Below, in pieces: positions 25,341-38,840 of a stretch of DNA of 64,000 nt (positions within the stretch are counted from its first letter, which is position 1; every line of letters begins with the position of its first letter). The DNA is from Urechis unicinctus (lineage: Eukaryota > Annelida > Polychaeta > Xenopneusta > Urechidae), in contig CM067349.1 of the NCBI GenBank assembly GCA_034190875.2, positions 4,093,311 through 4,157,310 on the forward strand. The letters run 5' to 3'. The notes beneath the pieces were generated by a model. It searched no databases. It had not been told where the DNA came from and saw only the letters and a program-made list of their open reading frames with translations. The translations under genes were made by a program, and so were the position numbers.

Positions 25341-25739
25341 TTATCCAGTGACTGATACGGAATACGCAGCGATAGAATCAACAGGTCGTCCTCAACAACT
25401 TCCTGTGAGTGTTCAATGAGCCTGTCGTCAAGCAGTGCATTTAGATATTTAAGTGGCTCTGATACTGCAGAGACACATTATCATAACTAATCTGCACCAT
25501 TGATATTCTTACTGATATTTAGATTACAATTACTACAAACGTATGCAAATTTACGACTAAAATAATATGTTACGATTGATTCTCTTCATTGATTCATAGC
25601 TCCGAAAGTAAAATCCGTATTTTATGGAACACTACTGCTATCGCACTAAATACATGCATCTTTATCTTATCAGACAGTGACAAGCTAAAGTCGGGATCCT
25701 GACAAACATTATTGGTAAAGATGAAGTGGGCTGAAGAAC

Positions 25740-26100
25740 ATCCATTCACAGGTACTTTAAACATACACAACACGAAACTCTAACCGAAAGATATGTTACA
25801 TATTTACTATGCCAAACATGGTGCTTACCAAACGAATGCCACAACTTCTATAACTGTCTCAACTATCTTTGAATTTTTTTCAGAGCTACCAACCCCTCGG
25901 TGTGAGACGATTTATCAGTAAGACATACCTGTTTCAATCGTGACTGATGTGGCCCAAACGCAAAGGCGCATTCGAAGGTACGTCGAGCAATAATGTGCAG
26001 GTCAGATAATACTTGCATAATAAAGTTGTACATCTTCAGTTCTCGTCCGTTGCTTACTTTCGTTAAGCTACAAGTTGTTTGCTGTCAAATGATTCATTTC
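25740..26100. repeat. background block following F, copy 1
   Basis: Aligns with 53,300-53,960: 'tacatattt.cta', 'aacgaatgcc..aactt', 'ggtgtgag', 'agacatacct'. It keeps the order seen at 52-54 kb. Confidence 0.55.
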
Positions 26101-26830
26101 ATCCCTGATGCGTCGCTCAGCTTGTATATTCCATTACACGTGCGTTAACATTTAATGAGTTGCAAGAAAATTTGTGCACCATTACAACCGGATTAATGGC
26201 TGCGTGTACTACAGGTCTTATTGCAGAGGAAAACCTACAAGTTTCTTCATTGTTTTATTGCATTGCAGCCTGCCAGTGTCGCTAACACTATGTCTGCCGC
26301 GACGGATGCTTCTGTAAACGCTTGGTAGTGGCGTCGTTTTCCTAATCAGCATTGAGGGAAGTATTTGCGCAGTTGCTATTCACGAAGCCGAGCTCAAATT
26401 GACAGTACACCCATCTTCACAAACAATAACGACAAGCCACTAGATTTGAGTGGATAACGTAGCACTAATTCGCCAAATTTATGGAAAATATATAGCAAGG
26501 TCATGCAGAAATAGGTTCGATGACCTGTTTATTGGTGAATTTGGGTCCGATGGCCTCTATAAGGAATTTTGTTTATCGAAGCTTATATGGATTCCATTTC
26601 ACATGCCTACTTCCAGTTTAACATAAAAGATCCCCTTGGTAAATTGCTAATACAAATTGATTAGGGTGAACCGTCCCGAGGGATTAGTGAAAGCATTAGT
26701 CCTTGTCAGCATTTAGCATATAAACAAAGAACGGTGATTACTCCGTGGCAAGATTCAATCTAATGGTACGCATTATGCGTCGTTCTGTGTAAAAATGTTA
26801 TTCAATAATGTGAGTTGCATCATATAGCTT
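26100..26830. repeat. background repeat block A, copy 3
   Basis: A weaker copy of 16,740-17,480. It shares 'gccaaatttatgg', 'agcaaggtcat', 'catttagcatataaac' and 'aatggtacgcattatgcg', but lacks the stretch carrying the shared frame. Confidence 0.6.
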
Positions 26831-26849
26831 GAACTGGTTGAGCAAATTT

Positions 26850-27070
26850 CTCAGGGTAAATTCTTGATGATTTAAAAACGATTGCAACCAATATCGGTAA
26901 TTTCAGCAAGATATGGATATTGCTTTGCGGGTGCATGGAAGGAATTGACATCGATAAATTTCTCAGTATTTAAGCAAATTCCGACTCATGTTATACATTA
27001 AGCTGACTCGCAAAGCATCTGCCATTCTTGTAGAGGGCTCAGTTAATTGCCTCTTTTACCATTATCAACA
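26850..27070. repeat. background repeat block B, partial copy
   Basis: 'gattg.aa.ccaat', 'tttcagca', 'gcgggtgca' and 'ttaattgcct' parallel 17,690-17,920 in order and spacing. Confidence 0.5.
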
Positions 27071-28279
27071 TTGATTGTCTTAGTTTCACTTAATAGCTGC
27101 ATCTTTGCTTTTCACAGCAAGTAATGAGTTTGATATAGTAGATATGATGAGTGATCTTTATTGTGTAAGCTATACTTAGTGTTACGACTAAAATTTGACG
27201 TAGTAAGTCACGAATCTAGTTTTTATCTATTTATGTGTTCCTGAACATCCCACCAGGCGAAATCTGTTTGAAGAACTCAATGTATCCTTTTTCCTTCATT
27301 TTCGCTGAACTTCATTGCATTTTACCAGACGTGTTGAAGGCTATTTTAGATTTGAGTGAACTTTAATGAAACCGTCAAGACTGTTTCCTAGAACTTCGTC
27401 TCGTCTCATTCTCATGAACATGGTTTATCAGTCTATTCCAGCTTTCCCTCAATAATCGCTGGTCCGGAGGCCCATAATAAGAGTGCGATAAGGTAATCAT
27501 AATTGGGAACTTCAAATGGCGTACGGTCTTCACTGCGGCGATTCGGTTTGACCTAGTTTCATGGCGAAATATAAGTAACGTGGATCATTATAGTTACAAC
27601 AAAATCTGAGGTCAATTAAACCCATTGCTAGAATAACGGGCAATATATATCGGATGGCTTATTGGGATTGTCAGGGCGCTGCAGGAACAGTCAACGAGGA
27701 GCGTCATTAATATACAGCTCTGCAACATTCACCAATGTACACGTTATTCATTACCGTACATCACATATGAATATGCAATGTTCCGACATGCATATTCACC
27801 ATGGAGTATATGTCACATTCGTTTCCATTGACATCATGTAGCGCAGCTGGTGGCGACACAAACCACATACAAGGCATCAAATAACACAATTGTCGGCCAT
27901 TTCTATCGATATTGCGGTTTATATCAGGTCAAAACGTGATCTTTACTAATCTGCTGGAACGGTTATATCTTCACAACCTTCCTGTATCCAATGGACTTCA
28001 GATTCATACACAATCAAGGGTGCTATTACCGCCGCAAAGCACAGATGACCCGATTATTGTGTCACATATATAGCTTCTACAAAGCGGATGCTATATCAAA
28101 TATTCTGAACTAATCCCGTAAAGAATAGAAAATGAGCAAAACCAGCAAACCAATAAGGGCTAACATGCTCTAATATGTCAGAGCCCCTTGCGTGGCGTAT
28201 GATAATGATAGGAACGTCTGGGAGTCTTAAGAGTTTATGCATAGCTATAGTGTATATGTTGGCTTTTCACGTTCGACTA

Positions 28280-28560
28280 TAATGTAATGATTTAAAAAAG
28301 TCATTCTGGTCCATTTTGTGCCGGAAATTCTCACACATTTGATTCTGTGGTGTGTTTATTCGCTGACTGTCAGCATCAGTAAGCATTTGTGTTGATTTGA
28401 CTGCTGGTAGCAGTAAGTTTTAATTCAATTACCTGAAGTAACATCAGTGCCGTAGTTGCTTTTCAACGCCTGCGAAGGTGCCATTGAAGGGGAGAGACAA
28501 GCTGACTTTTTGAGCCATTTCATGGTTTACGACGACAAGCATGCATATTAAGTAATGGTC
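28280..28560. repeat. background block, partner at 57.0 kb
   Basis: 'tttgattctgt.ggg' or its variant, 'agcatc.gtaagc', 'caacgcctgcga' and 'tttacgacgacaagcatgca' parallel 56,960-57,185. This is the right end of the long collinear match with 50.8-57.2 kb. Confidence 0.5.
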
Positions 28561-29406
28561 AGACAGCGTCAGTATTATTCAGTATACATGAAATTTGAAG
28601 TCCCAGTAATAAACATACTGATACCTGCAGTGGCAATCGTAAAAAAAAGTCGAAGCTGTTGCCTATTGAGATAATGGCTATTTATATATGCTTTGACGAA
28701 TACAGTTGAAGTATCTCAGCTTAACTCAATACCTTCTGACAGTCGACTTGAAATATACATCACAGTTCATGCATTCTGATAATTGAGGACAATATCTATG
28801 ATAAGAAAACTCGTGTTCTTTTGCACCGCGTCGTATCCACATCACGAACCTTATAAATATACAATCAAAATATATACACGAGAGAGATGACATCGAAGGG
28901 GTTTGGCTTTCTAGCAGACATTTGTTCTGCACTGATAGGTACTGGTGTACAACGGTTACGCGCGGAACAAGCGACGAGAAGAAGTCCAGTAACATGCTAT
29001 ACATATGCTGGAATGTAGAATGATTGCATATCACGCCGAAGTGGGGTGTCATTCAGTTGCATACAGCTCCTCTGATGCATGTGTGTGATTGAGAGTTTTT
29101 ATGCGTGAGTGCGCGTGTATCCGTGTGTGCCGTTTGGGGTAGGGGTGTGTTGCATATTGTGCACTGCATACTCTGCTATTGTACATACATGCGTCATAAT
29201 AAGTTATAAGATGAAAATAGTGCTCTTAACCATGTTTCAAAATAGTCGACCAACGCATGATAACGCGTTTTGCTGTCAACCTCAGAAATCTAACTAAGGA
29301 GCAATAAGCTAAACAGTCAGAAGTTAGTTCAGTGTCTTGCCACGCCGCCTAAAATCAACGGTCCGGGTGCGCCCTATTTGCACTGGGTGCATACAATCTT
29401 ACTGTC
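28560..29406. other. non-coding stretch left of the DNA transposon
   Basis: Holds a 108-codon minus-strand frame (28,726-29,052) that I do not recognise and do not call as a gene. The last 100 bp have no clear link to the transposon. Confidence 0.35.
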
Positions 29407-30306
29407 AATTGGATACCAAAACAATTGAGCTACTGCGGTGAATAGTTATTCAAAAACAAGATTGCACACACACATACTCACCCTTGCAATCGCACATTCG
29501 TACCGCTAGTTTCTGCTAAGTAAAATGCTATATCTCAACATAAAGCAGGAGCCCATGGAGTTTTGTTTAGCATTGCAAGTACAAAAGGTTTGAGGCATGC
29601 AACATGTTGATTAGGGTCAATGTACAATCAAATGGCCATTCTTAAGTTTCCACGCCTGTACCAACTCTAGGGGGAGCCACTCAAAATATCCCAAATTTAG
29701 ATTTAATTAGCATAACTGAGTACATGTATGAAACCAATGATAAAATGTTCATTTTTAGGGTCTAAATAAAGATCCATCTTTCTTAACCTGCAACTCCTGT
29801 ACTTAATCCATTTAAGAAAGCCACTAATTAGCGCTAATTAGCAATTTAATTAACATAATTGGATACCAAAACAATTGAGCTACTGCGGTGAATAGTTATT
29901 CAAAAACAAGATTGCACACACACATACTCACCCTTGCAATCGCACATTCGTACCGCTAGTTTCTGCTAAGTAAAATGCTATATCTCAACATAAAGCAGGA
30001 GCCCATGGAGTTTTGTTTAGCATTGCAAGTACAAAAGGTTTGAGGCATGCAACATGTTGATTAGGGTCAATGTACAATCAAATGGCCATTCTTAAGTTTC
30101 CACGCCTGTACCAACTCTAGGGGGAGCCACTCAAAATATCCCAAATTTAGATTTAATTAGCATAACTGAGTACATGTATGAAACCAATGATAAAATGTTC
30201 ATTTTTAGGGTCTAAATAAAGATCCATCTTTCTTAACCTGCAACTCCTGTACTTAATCCATTTAAGAAAGCCACTAATTAGCGCTAATTAGCAATTTAAT
30301 TAACAT
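29407..30306. repeat. exact tandem duplication, 2 x 450 bp
   Basis: Units 29,407-29,856 and 29,857-30,306 look identical base for base. Each starts 'aattggatacc'. The base after the second unit starts 'aattgag', so the duplication may have formed at a shared AATTG. Each unit holds about 140 bp of flank plus 310 bp of terminal repeat. It could also be an assembly artefact. Confidence 0.9.
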
Positions 30307-30422
30307 AATTGAGTACATCAACGAAACCTTCGCTAATGGATTTGGTAGGTTCACCCAACTAAGAAAAGTGGATTCTTAAGTGCCAAAACCTGTACCGTGA
30401 CCCCTTAAGAAGGGGTCAAAGG
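29996..30422. repeat. left terminal inverted repeat of the DNA transposon
   Basis: Matches 33,505-33,930 in reverse from CAGGAGCCCATGG to AGGGGTCAAAGG, including 'ctaattagcgctaattag' in the middle and the near-palindrome ccccttaagaagggg at the inner end. Confidence 0.85.
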
Positions 30423-31421
30423 GGAAGATCGAAAGAACTCGACAGTTTTGTGTTCAGGTACATAGATTTTGATTAAAATTCTAGTATCTATGATTTTTTT
30501 ACTGAAAAGGCAAACAATGAGAAACTACATCACTAGTGACTCATGCAACATACTGTAAGTTGTTGGACTTGCTGATCGATTTTGACCATAATGAAGGGTG
30601 ATTGGGGTATACACACACATGAAGTAACTTCCTGAAATAGAGAGACTTGCATCTCCCATGCTAATGACTGAATCCCCTTAAAACATTTTGCAAAGAAACT
30701 TACATGCATGTTTTGATTGCATTGGCAGACTATGGAATAATATGCCAATTTCTGCTTTTCAGTTTGAAATTAAAATTCTCAATGATTCGAAATTTCAACC
30801 AGAAAAATGCAGAAATTTGCCTTATTTTCTTCATTGCAGGCCGAGCTGATTCCACAGTGCTGATTAGCAATGCACCATATTTTGAATATTAACCCAAACA
30901 TTATCCAGTTACATACATGCTACATCGAATTTATTGTCTTTGAAAAATTTGGCTATATACATATTGTAGGCCTATGTCTTCAACAAACAGGAGAACTGGG
31001 CATGCAGTGCTCATCACCAGTACAGAGAAACATCTCAAGTGCTTCATCTACATAATTGTACTCATTTTAAGTTGGGTAAATAGTGTATATTTAAAGTAAG
31101 GTCTATGCAAAAAGACAATGATTGTGGCAAACAAAGTAACGAAAAGAATTATTCCATTTTCCCCAAATATCACTAGGAAGGCAAGCATTTCCCTGAAACA
31201 TCATTTTTATCACTGAGTTTCCTTTTGGTTGAATGCGATCAAAGCTAATGATGCAAAGCCATGCTTCTGAAATACACGGCTAGCCTCATCATTAAGAACT
31301 ACAGATTATTTTTTGTGTATCATGAATGTAAATAACGAGCAATTTAGCTGCCATAGCAGGGGTCAAAGTGGAACAAGGTGTTAAAGGTCACAGGCAGCAT
31401 AAGGTTTTTCCCCACTTGCAC

Positions 31422-31840
31422 CTAATCCTCTTCTTCTGTCCAGTCTGACTCATCATCAGAAGAGATTGTCATGTCTACATCTTCAGCGTTTTCATCATCA
31501 TCATTGACGACCTCGCCTTGTTCCGGAATAAGGGTACCTGGCATCTGGGGTCCTTCATGCCATATTGGCATGTAACATCCATTTTCGAGATCCCAACCAT
31601 TTGATGCATCTGGGTGTTGTTGGATTTCAGCAGAATCTGCCTTTGCCCACATTTGTGCAGCAAATGCAGCTCGTTTCAAATGCACATTCAGCTCTGCCTC
31701 ACAAGGGGGAATGGCACTAGCATTTATTCCTTTCAACTTTTCCAATGGATTCTTTGACAAGGACTTTGGTCCATAGCCTTTTTCAAACATCTTGTACCTA
31801 TGTTCATTTAATGTCAACTTGGTGTTTTCCTTGTAGTAAG
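31422..31840 (-). pseudogene. C-terminal fragment of a transposon-encoded nuclease-family protein
   Basis: A minus-strand frame of 131 codons from ATG, open a little further upstream. Its motifs (LNEHRYKMFEKGY, then PLEKLKG, IPPC, LKRAAFAAQMW, SNGWDLENG, IWHEGPQMP) and its acidic serine/aspartate tail are what I recall from the C-terminal end of widespread transposon genes. The better preserved homologue at 44,616-46,894 in this window has the same order (LCTLPPTTEAF, KRAHYQALVW, YGW). The nuclease core and N terminus are missing, so this is a remnant. The tail is intact to a TAG. An intron acceptor or frame break lies just upstream, near 31,845. Confidence 0.65.
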
Positions 31841-32114
31841 GGGCCTCAAATCAGAGACATTAGGCCTTGATGAAATATTACACATTATGTACTCACCTTT
31901 CACAACTGTTTAAAATCACAAATGGAGTTGGAAGTCTTCATCGTTATCTATCGAGGAAATTTGGCAAGAAAATTGCGGACACAGTATCATAGGACACAAG
32001 TGTTCTCCACATAAACCATCCAGATGCACTGACCACACATTTCCAATGTTTATCTTTAGCTGGCACTGGCTCCAATACAGTATGGATTCATAATTGTGCT
32101 ACATTTAAGTCATC

Positions 32115-32699
32115 CTGGCCCCCAGTCCTCTCACTGTTCATGCCTCTGTTACTCCAGTTTCAGCCCTGGCCAATCCCACGCCATTCGGTGAACTGACAGC
32201 CGGGGATACTAAATGTGTCCAATCAGAGCGCTCATCGCTCAATTACTGCATAAATATCAGAGTTGTACTAACAAGGGGAGGGCACCTCAAGATAAACAAT
32301 GTTGCGATGGCCGTAGTAGAGTCATCATCGTGTAACTGATAGGTTGTTATTTTTAGACCTGACAGTGTTATACAAGGAAGCATCGATGTTTGTAGCTATT
32401 CCATCCATGGTACTTCTCCATTTGTTATTTATATATACTGCGCTCATTTCTGGGATTAGTGAGCGATATTTGTACATGGCTACGATGAAAACAGAATATT
32501 GTAATAAATGGATGTAATAGGTGGCTTTTGGTGGATATTTCATTGCATCTTTGAAGATAGAAATTATGAAGGATGACATCGGGCCAGTGGACAAGAGCGA
32601 TTTATGGATCAACAATACAAGTTCACTAAATGGCTCGGGAATAGCCAGGGCTTGAACGGGAGTAACGTAGGCATGAACCGTGAGAGGTCTGGGGGTCAG
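32115..32699. repeat. 81-bp inverted repeat pair inside the transposon
   Basis: 32,115-32,195 read forward matches 32,619-32,699 read in reverse at about 81% (15 differences by hand), with 423 bp between them. In both arms the same 27-codon frame is open and gives similar peptides (PLTVHA, VTPV, ALA, PF.EL). The rest of the 142-codon minus frame (32,325-32,753) is not recognised. Confidence 0.6.
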
Positions 32700-32930
32700 G
32701 ATGCATTTAAGTAGGTCATGAGATAATCTGTAGGCTTTGGTTTCAGTTACCACCCTGTTAACTAATCAAAGATTTTTCCTTTATTGAGAATGCGATGAGT
32801 AATACCAAGGGATAAAAACTGCTTGTACTAGCCCCTGCAAAGTTCTGATTTATAATGAAGCCACATGTAGGCCTACAAGTATGCTTCATATCCATAGGTT
32901 TACAATGTACAGATGGGGATCTAAAGACTT

Positions 32931-33809
32931 CTTAAGGGGTCACGGTACAGGTTTTGGCACTTAAGAATCCACTTTTCTTAGTTGGGTGAACCTACCAAAT
33001 CCATTAGCGAAGGTTTCGTTGATGTACTCAATTATGCTAATTAAATTGCTAATTAGCGCTAATTAGTGGCTTTCTTAAATGGATTAAGTACAGGAGTTGC
33101 AGGTTAAGAAAGATGGATCTTCATTTACAACCTAAAAATGAACATTTCAGCATTGGTTTCATACATGTACTCAGTTATGCTAATTATAGCCCTGGTTGAA
33201 CTGACCCTGACCTTTGACCCCTTCTTAAGGGGTCACGGTACAGGTTTTGGCACTTAAGAATCCACTTTTCTTAGTTGGGTGAACCTACCAAATCCATTAG
33301 CGAAGGTTTCGTTGATGTACTCAATTATGCTAATTAAATTGCTAATTAGCGCTAATTAGTGGCTTTCTTAAATGGATTAAGTACAGGAGTTGCAGGTTAA
33401 GAAAGATGGATCTTCATTTACAACCTAAAAATGAACATTTCAGCATTGGTTTCATACATGTACTCAGTTATGCTAATTATAGCCCTGGTTGAACTGACCC
33501 TGACCTTTGACCCCTTCTTAAGGGGTCACGGTACAGGTTTTGGCACTTAAGAATCCACTTTTCTTAGTTGGGTGAACCTACCAAATCCATTAGCGAAGGT
33601 TTCGTTGATGTACTCAATTATGTTAATTAAATTGCTAATTAGCGCTAATTAGTGGCTTTCTTAAATGGATTAAGTACAGGAGTTGAGGGTTAAGAAAGAT
33701 GGATCTTTATTTAGACCCTAAAAATGAACATTTTATCATTGGTTTCATACATGTACTCAGTTATGCTAATTAAATCTAAATTTGGGATATTTTGAGTGGC
33801 TCCCCCTAG
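32931..33809. repeat. tandem array, 3 x 293 bp, in the right terminal repeat
   Basis: Units start at 'cttaaggggtcacgg' at 32,931, 33,224 and 33,517. Units 1 and 2 look identical. Unit 3 differs slightly and runs on into the outer terminal repeat, so it is probably the original and 1-2 are later copies. Confidence 0.88.
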
Positions 33810-33930
33810 AGTTGGTACAGGCATGGAAACTTAAGAATGGCCATTTGATTTTACATTGACCCTAATCAGCATGTTGCATGCCTCAAACCTTTTGTACTTG
33901 CAATGCTAAACAAAACTCCATGAGCTCCTG
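33505..33930. repeat. right terminal inverted repeat of the DNA transposon
   Basis: The reverse partner of 29,996-30,422. The outermost bases are ...CTCCATGAGCTCCTG. Confidence 0.85.
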
Positions 33931-36900
33931 GACTAACAGTAGCTATTTATTATTCCCAGGTGATGACGACGGGAAATGCTGCAAAGCATACTTGAAAGCA
34001 TTCAACATCCTAAATGCATTTCACTGACACACGAAAAATTATTGAGGTTGGCGGATGTGACCGTTTTGATGATGAGGCTTATTGCTTGCTGCTGCCTCAG
34101 CTGCAGCCATAATATATATCATGAGGCATTTCGCTTTATAGGTCGTGACAAAAGGGCAATCAGAATCCTCGAAGCACACCACGTTTCGTCACTCACATAT
34201 ATTACATAAATTGTGTAAGTGCTTTGGAGAACAAAGACACGATAGGGTCAGTCAAACAGTAATGACATGTATCCATTATTTAAGTGGTCGTCAATATATA
34301 TAATAATGATGCAGTGTTTGGTCAGACATCAGCTTATATCACGCAATGTCTTCCACTGACCTGTAACCCATGGGCTTTGAAAATACTGCTGTAATATATA
34401 TAACCACATGGCGATATCTTTTTTTGCATAACGTGCAGATAATGTTGTTAAAACGTGAAACGTAAAACCCGGGTAAAAGTGGTAGCAGATGTCTGGTTAA
34501 CCATTATGCTATTCATTGCTCTCTCGACTAGGAACCACCTTAATCGCAGATGTGCATTCATAGTGTTGAAAGTTTACCTATACACATGCAGCATAAAAAC
34601 GTGGCTATCAGTAGATGTCGTCTGCGTTAAGCCCGACAACTTAAGCCATAGATTGGTGACTAAAGCTCTTGAGCTGAATAAATACCTATTTTATGAAATT
34701 AAGTGTATAGACAATGGGCAGTATACGTATGTTTGCCTGTAAATGGTGAATATTCTAAGATAAAATGCTACACCTGTGTAATCGTTGGAAAATAGTATTG
34801 AAATCGGCATTCGATCGTCAAAACAGCAATGTAGCAATATTGGACATAGTTGCTTTACATCAGGCTTATGTGTTGCACAATTTGTTTCATGCGAAAGCGA
34901 ACTGTTCGTTGTTGGCGTCAACAAGGCGTGAATTACTGAATATGGTCCCACAAGCCTGAGATCATAAGTCACTGCACCGTTTTTGTTAACTACTCACTTC
35001 AGGAATGCAGTTATTTTCTCCCGGTCATTGATATTATAGGCACATGTATAACATATAGTATAGGCATGCATCTGGTCGTCATTGACTTGTGGCAGCGGGA
35101 CTAACTGTGACTATCCCACTTTTTCGTCTACACTAAACTATACTGCTCTGAATACACAATCGAGCTAGCGTAATACACAATAACCAACGCCATCGCAACT
35201 TGATAATACAGCTCGCTTTTTCCTAATTTCAGATCTTTATGTTGAAACCACACATTAAAACGAATATATAGAATATCACAGGGACATTTATATATCACAA
35301 TTGCTCCTAGAGGCGATAGAAAGTCACAATACCCTAGGTTTTATACGACCAAGGGTGGTTTATGATATATTCATCACATTGCGCCTGTACTTGGCGCACC
35401 TTGAGAACACAGTCTAATCCTGCTCCAGCTAATTATATTTACCGACAGCTGGGTGCTCCCGACATGTTGTGGTAGCTCAATAAGCAGCTATCATAAACAG
35501 CCGCTACCTCCCTTAACGTATTGTGCATAGTCCTCTAGTTTGTACCCATTTGTGTGAACATTAAGAAGGCTCACTTATTACTCTTGGAAGCAGATAACGA
35601 TTTAGCTTGTCAATCATGTCCAATCCAATGCATTGCTCCTCTAGGTTACTGTGTTAACAAATATGCCCAGTCTTGCACACCGGTCGGTGTTGTGTGACAA
35701 AAGGCAACAAATCATCGTTTGCAGACGTATAAGTGGCATTATCATTGTTCATATATCCTTTCTTACCAAATTTCGTACAATTTGATCGACGACGCGTTGC
35801 TTAGATGTAATGATATGTATCATATCGTTGAAGGCTGATAATTGTAATAGATGCCCCACTTGTCGATACAACTTTAAATCAACGACCAGCGGTATCAAAA
35901 ATTGCGATGCTTATTACGACTGCCAAAGGTAATAGGTTCTATTTGTCTAATTTATTTGCGATGTGTATGTGTTCTCATTCACATCCATAAATTGTAAATC
36001 ATAACAATCGGCAGCAGATAATCAGGGAAGTGAATCAATGTTTATGCAAGCCTCAAAAGGATGCTTAAAATGCTGGTGTCACCTCATTAATCTGCTACAT
36101 GTCCAATATTGTCGGCCATTATGCAGTGCAAGGTTCATCAAGCAAAACACACTTTTGTAAAAAGATCTTTTGTCGCATTGACAATGATTTCCCAATGATA
36201 TAAGGGAGGCTACAATTACATAAGTACCACATCCCATGCATAATGGTCATATGTGGTAAGTAATACAGTGTGCGCGAATGTCTTGAACTTCAGTCGGCAT
36301 TGATAATATTTAACCGGATGATTACTAAGCGAGGAATATAATCAAGCTATATCCCTGATATGATTGATCTACCTGTTATTAGTCTGCTCCAGCGAAGATA
36401 GAACGCACAGGTATTGGAGTAATTACTAGTGGCATGCCTAGTTATTTCTGCTTGATGAATGAACGTCGCTTATTACACCTGAAAGCAAAACACCACAGTA
36501 TTCATTCAAGATCCTTCCCGCAATTCACGGGAGTTACAAACTAAGGGAGCATTGAAGATGGTTTCCGTTTGAAATATGGTCCAACAAGGCAACAGCAAAT
36601 CCAAATATACTATGACTCAACACCATTTAAGCAAATGTCAGACATTGTTGGTAATTACGTAAGATAGCTGAGGCTGTTTGAACAAGTGAAAACGACGTGA
36701 CAAAGAGCATGTATTACTACGCGTTGCAACCTCAAGCAACCTCGGGCGTTTAGCTTTGACGATTTGTTTTTTCTTCTTGAATTGCTTGATTGTCCTTAGT
36801 GTTAAGGTGTGGTGTGTTTGGCTACGTTTCACACACTTCATGTCTATCAAAAGCCATTTTATTGTCGATCGCTAATCCTATTGTCATCCATAAATCTATT

Positions 36901-38840
36901 GCATTGAATAATCACACCAACGCTGTAAATATGTAAAGCCAAGCACACCCCAACCACCTGGTTTTTTATTAGCCTGAACATATAATGCAAGGCTGTCTAG
37001 CACAATAGGCAGTTAGTAATATCAGTTGAGCAACGCCATGGCACGCCCTTGTTGAGAGGCTACAAGTCAACAACCTGACTAACTGTCAACGCAATGTATC
37101 CGTGTTATGTCTACATAGCAGATTTGGGCAATTACTTTGCCATACTTTCACAAACTGTTAAATGTTTACCACCCTCTGCTGTATTGTAATTTGCGCACGG
37201 TTATCAACCATTCGCTTTTACAAATCGTTATAGCACTTAGATAAAAAGAAGCTTGTATTACTGTTTGCGTGACTTTATTTGAAGGATACAAATACACTTC
37301 TGTTATTATAAACATGCTGTAATACATTTTAAAGCATACTTGCAAAATTACGGCTTCTATATGTTGTTGGTGTTATTTTATAAGTGTCATGCATTCAAGC
37401 GAGAACTAAAGGCGTTTATTCGTAATTGCTCTTATATTGAGAGAGAAAACATTCCTGTTTGTCCACCAACTTGCGCGTTATCTAAGCACTATGTTGACTT
37501 AGTGAAAATGGTCGGACTAACCCAAGTAATCCCAGTGACAATCCAACATTTAGCCAGCTCTCGGATATAAAAAAAATGATATAATTAATTGGTGTTTCCT
37601 AAGTCTGTATAAGAAGGATATGATGCGGTGTTATAATATCGAATTGCTGTTACACAAAGCCCTTCAAGACAGGTGTGATAGGGTTGTCGGACGTCCGCGC
37701 GACTCAATGTTGTTTTTTCGTTTTTATTTGCTTGATTTGTCACATTGAGGCCTTTCTGTAACTCTATTGATATTTACACAGCAACGAAAGTTTTTTTTAT
37801 GTGATTCGCACAAAAGATCTTGTGGCAAGACTATAAAGTAATCAGGGTGCTCAGACTATTGCATTTAGGTGGTATCCACGAACTAAGAAAGAACGATGTC
37901 AGTAGAATGTTTTTCTGCGCAATATATATCAAAGTATATCGTTTATCTGCCATCGACATATCACACTTCAAGCTGTTATTCAAATAAATGTTTGATTATT
38001 TTATTTGCCCCAAACGGAACGTATCTATTATTCGATCCCTATAATGATTTGTATAAACGATAATACACAATAGGAATTTTGATACGGTTATGAGCGTTTT
38101 CACTGGCGACTGCTATATCAAAAGGGTCAAGTAAAGTTTATATTTTTCCAGAAAAGTGATACTTTACAGAACATGGCGTGTTTGTACTTTGATGGATGTT
38201 ATTATAAGATAGTTAAATCAATAATTACCGTTTTTCTTACTGATTGGTGCTTAGAGCAGAATATATTCGGGATATTGAGAGACTGGGTTCCCTGTGTTCT
38301 ATCAGCTATGATACAGGAATGCATTTGGATATCTGTATTACTTTTGAACCGATAACGATAACGGATGCCTTGAGATTTCGTGAAGATTGATCTGCATGAA
38401 TTAGGATAGATGCTTACCGGTCATCAATGATTTACCAAGGCATTAATTTGACTCGTTTTACATGACACATTTCATACTCAGCTAAGTTCCAATATGTTAA
38501 ATAGGTTATATAAGACCTTGTGATGAAATATACAGCACAAGAGCGAACCTGTTAGCACAATATACACTGATCAATCAGATTCGTTCGACATTAAAAGCGC
38601 GTTGGTGGGCATATTTGAATACAGTCATGGACAATGAGTGTGTCGATAAAGCAGTGGAAAGATGTATATGAGTAGCTGTAAATAACTTTCGGGATTACCT
38701 TAGAGAGTGCCAACTTATTTAGTTTGGATACACATTTTCCCATACATTTAAATCGATTCAAAAACGCCTATATGTTCGAAATTGTATATATTTCCCATTC
38801 ACCTCAGTCGGTAAATGTGCAGACCGTAGGTGAGTCACAA
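33931..38840. other. mostly unassigned non-coding stretch
   Basis: Short pieces resemble other background blocks: 34,045-34,135 (with 1,170-1,290) and 35,330-35,420 (with block C: 'ttatac..ccaaggg', 'tatgatatattcat'). Otherwise I see no gene, transposon or tandem array. The frames present are under 100 codons and unrecognised. Confidence 0.4.

Larger units (their letters stand above)
29407..33930. mobile_element. inverted-repeat DNA transposon with tandemly amplified ends
   Basis: Outer ends read CAGGAGCCCATGGAG (29,546; again at 29,996) and, reversed, CAGGAGCTCATGGAG (ending 33,930). The inverted repeats run about 425 bp (29,996-30,422 against 33,505-33,930). The left end is present twice because a 450-bp unit starting 140 bp outside the terminus was duplicated. 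The right end carries two extra 293-bp units of inner terminal-repeat sequence. Inside lies only the C-terminal part of a transposase-like gene (31,422-31,840, minus), so this copy is non-autonomous. No target duplication is obvious. Confidence 0.8.

Noticed and set aside
28726..29052. 108-codon minus-strand open frame
   Set aside because: No motif, no conserved copy and no splice context. The length is possible by chance.
32325..32753. 142-codon minus-strand open frame inside the transposon
   Set aside because: Only the 27 codons matching the inverted partner show any support. The rest is unrecognised, so I reported the inverted repeat instead of a gene.
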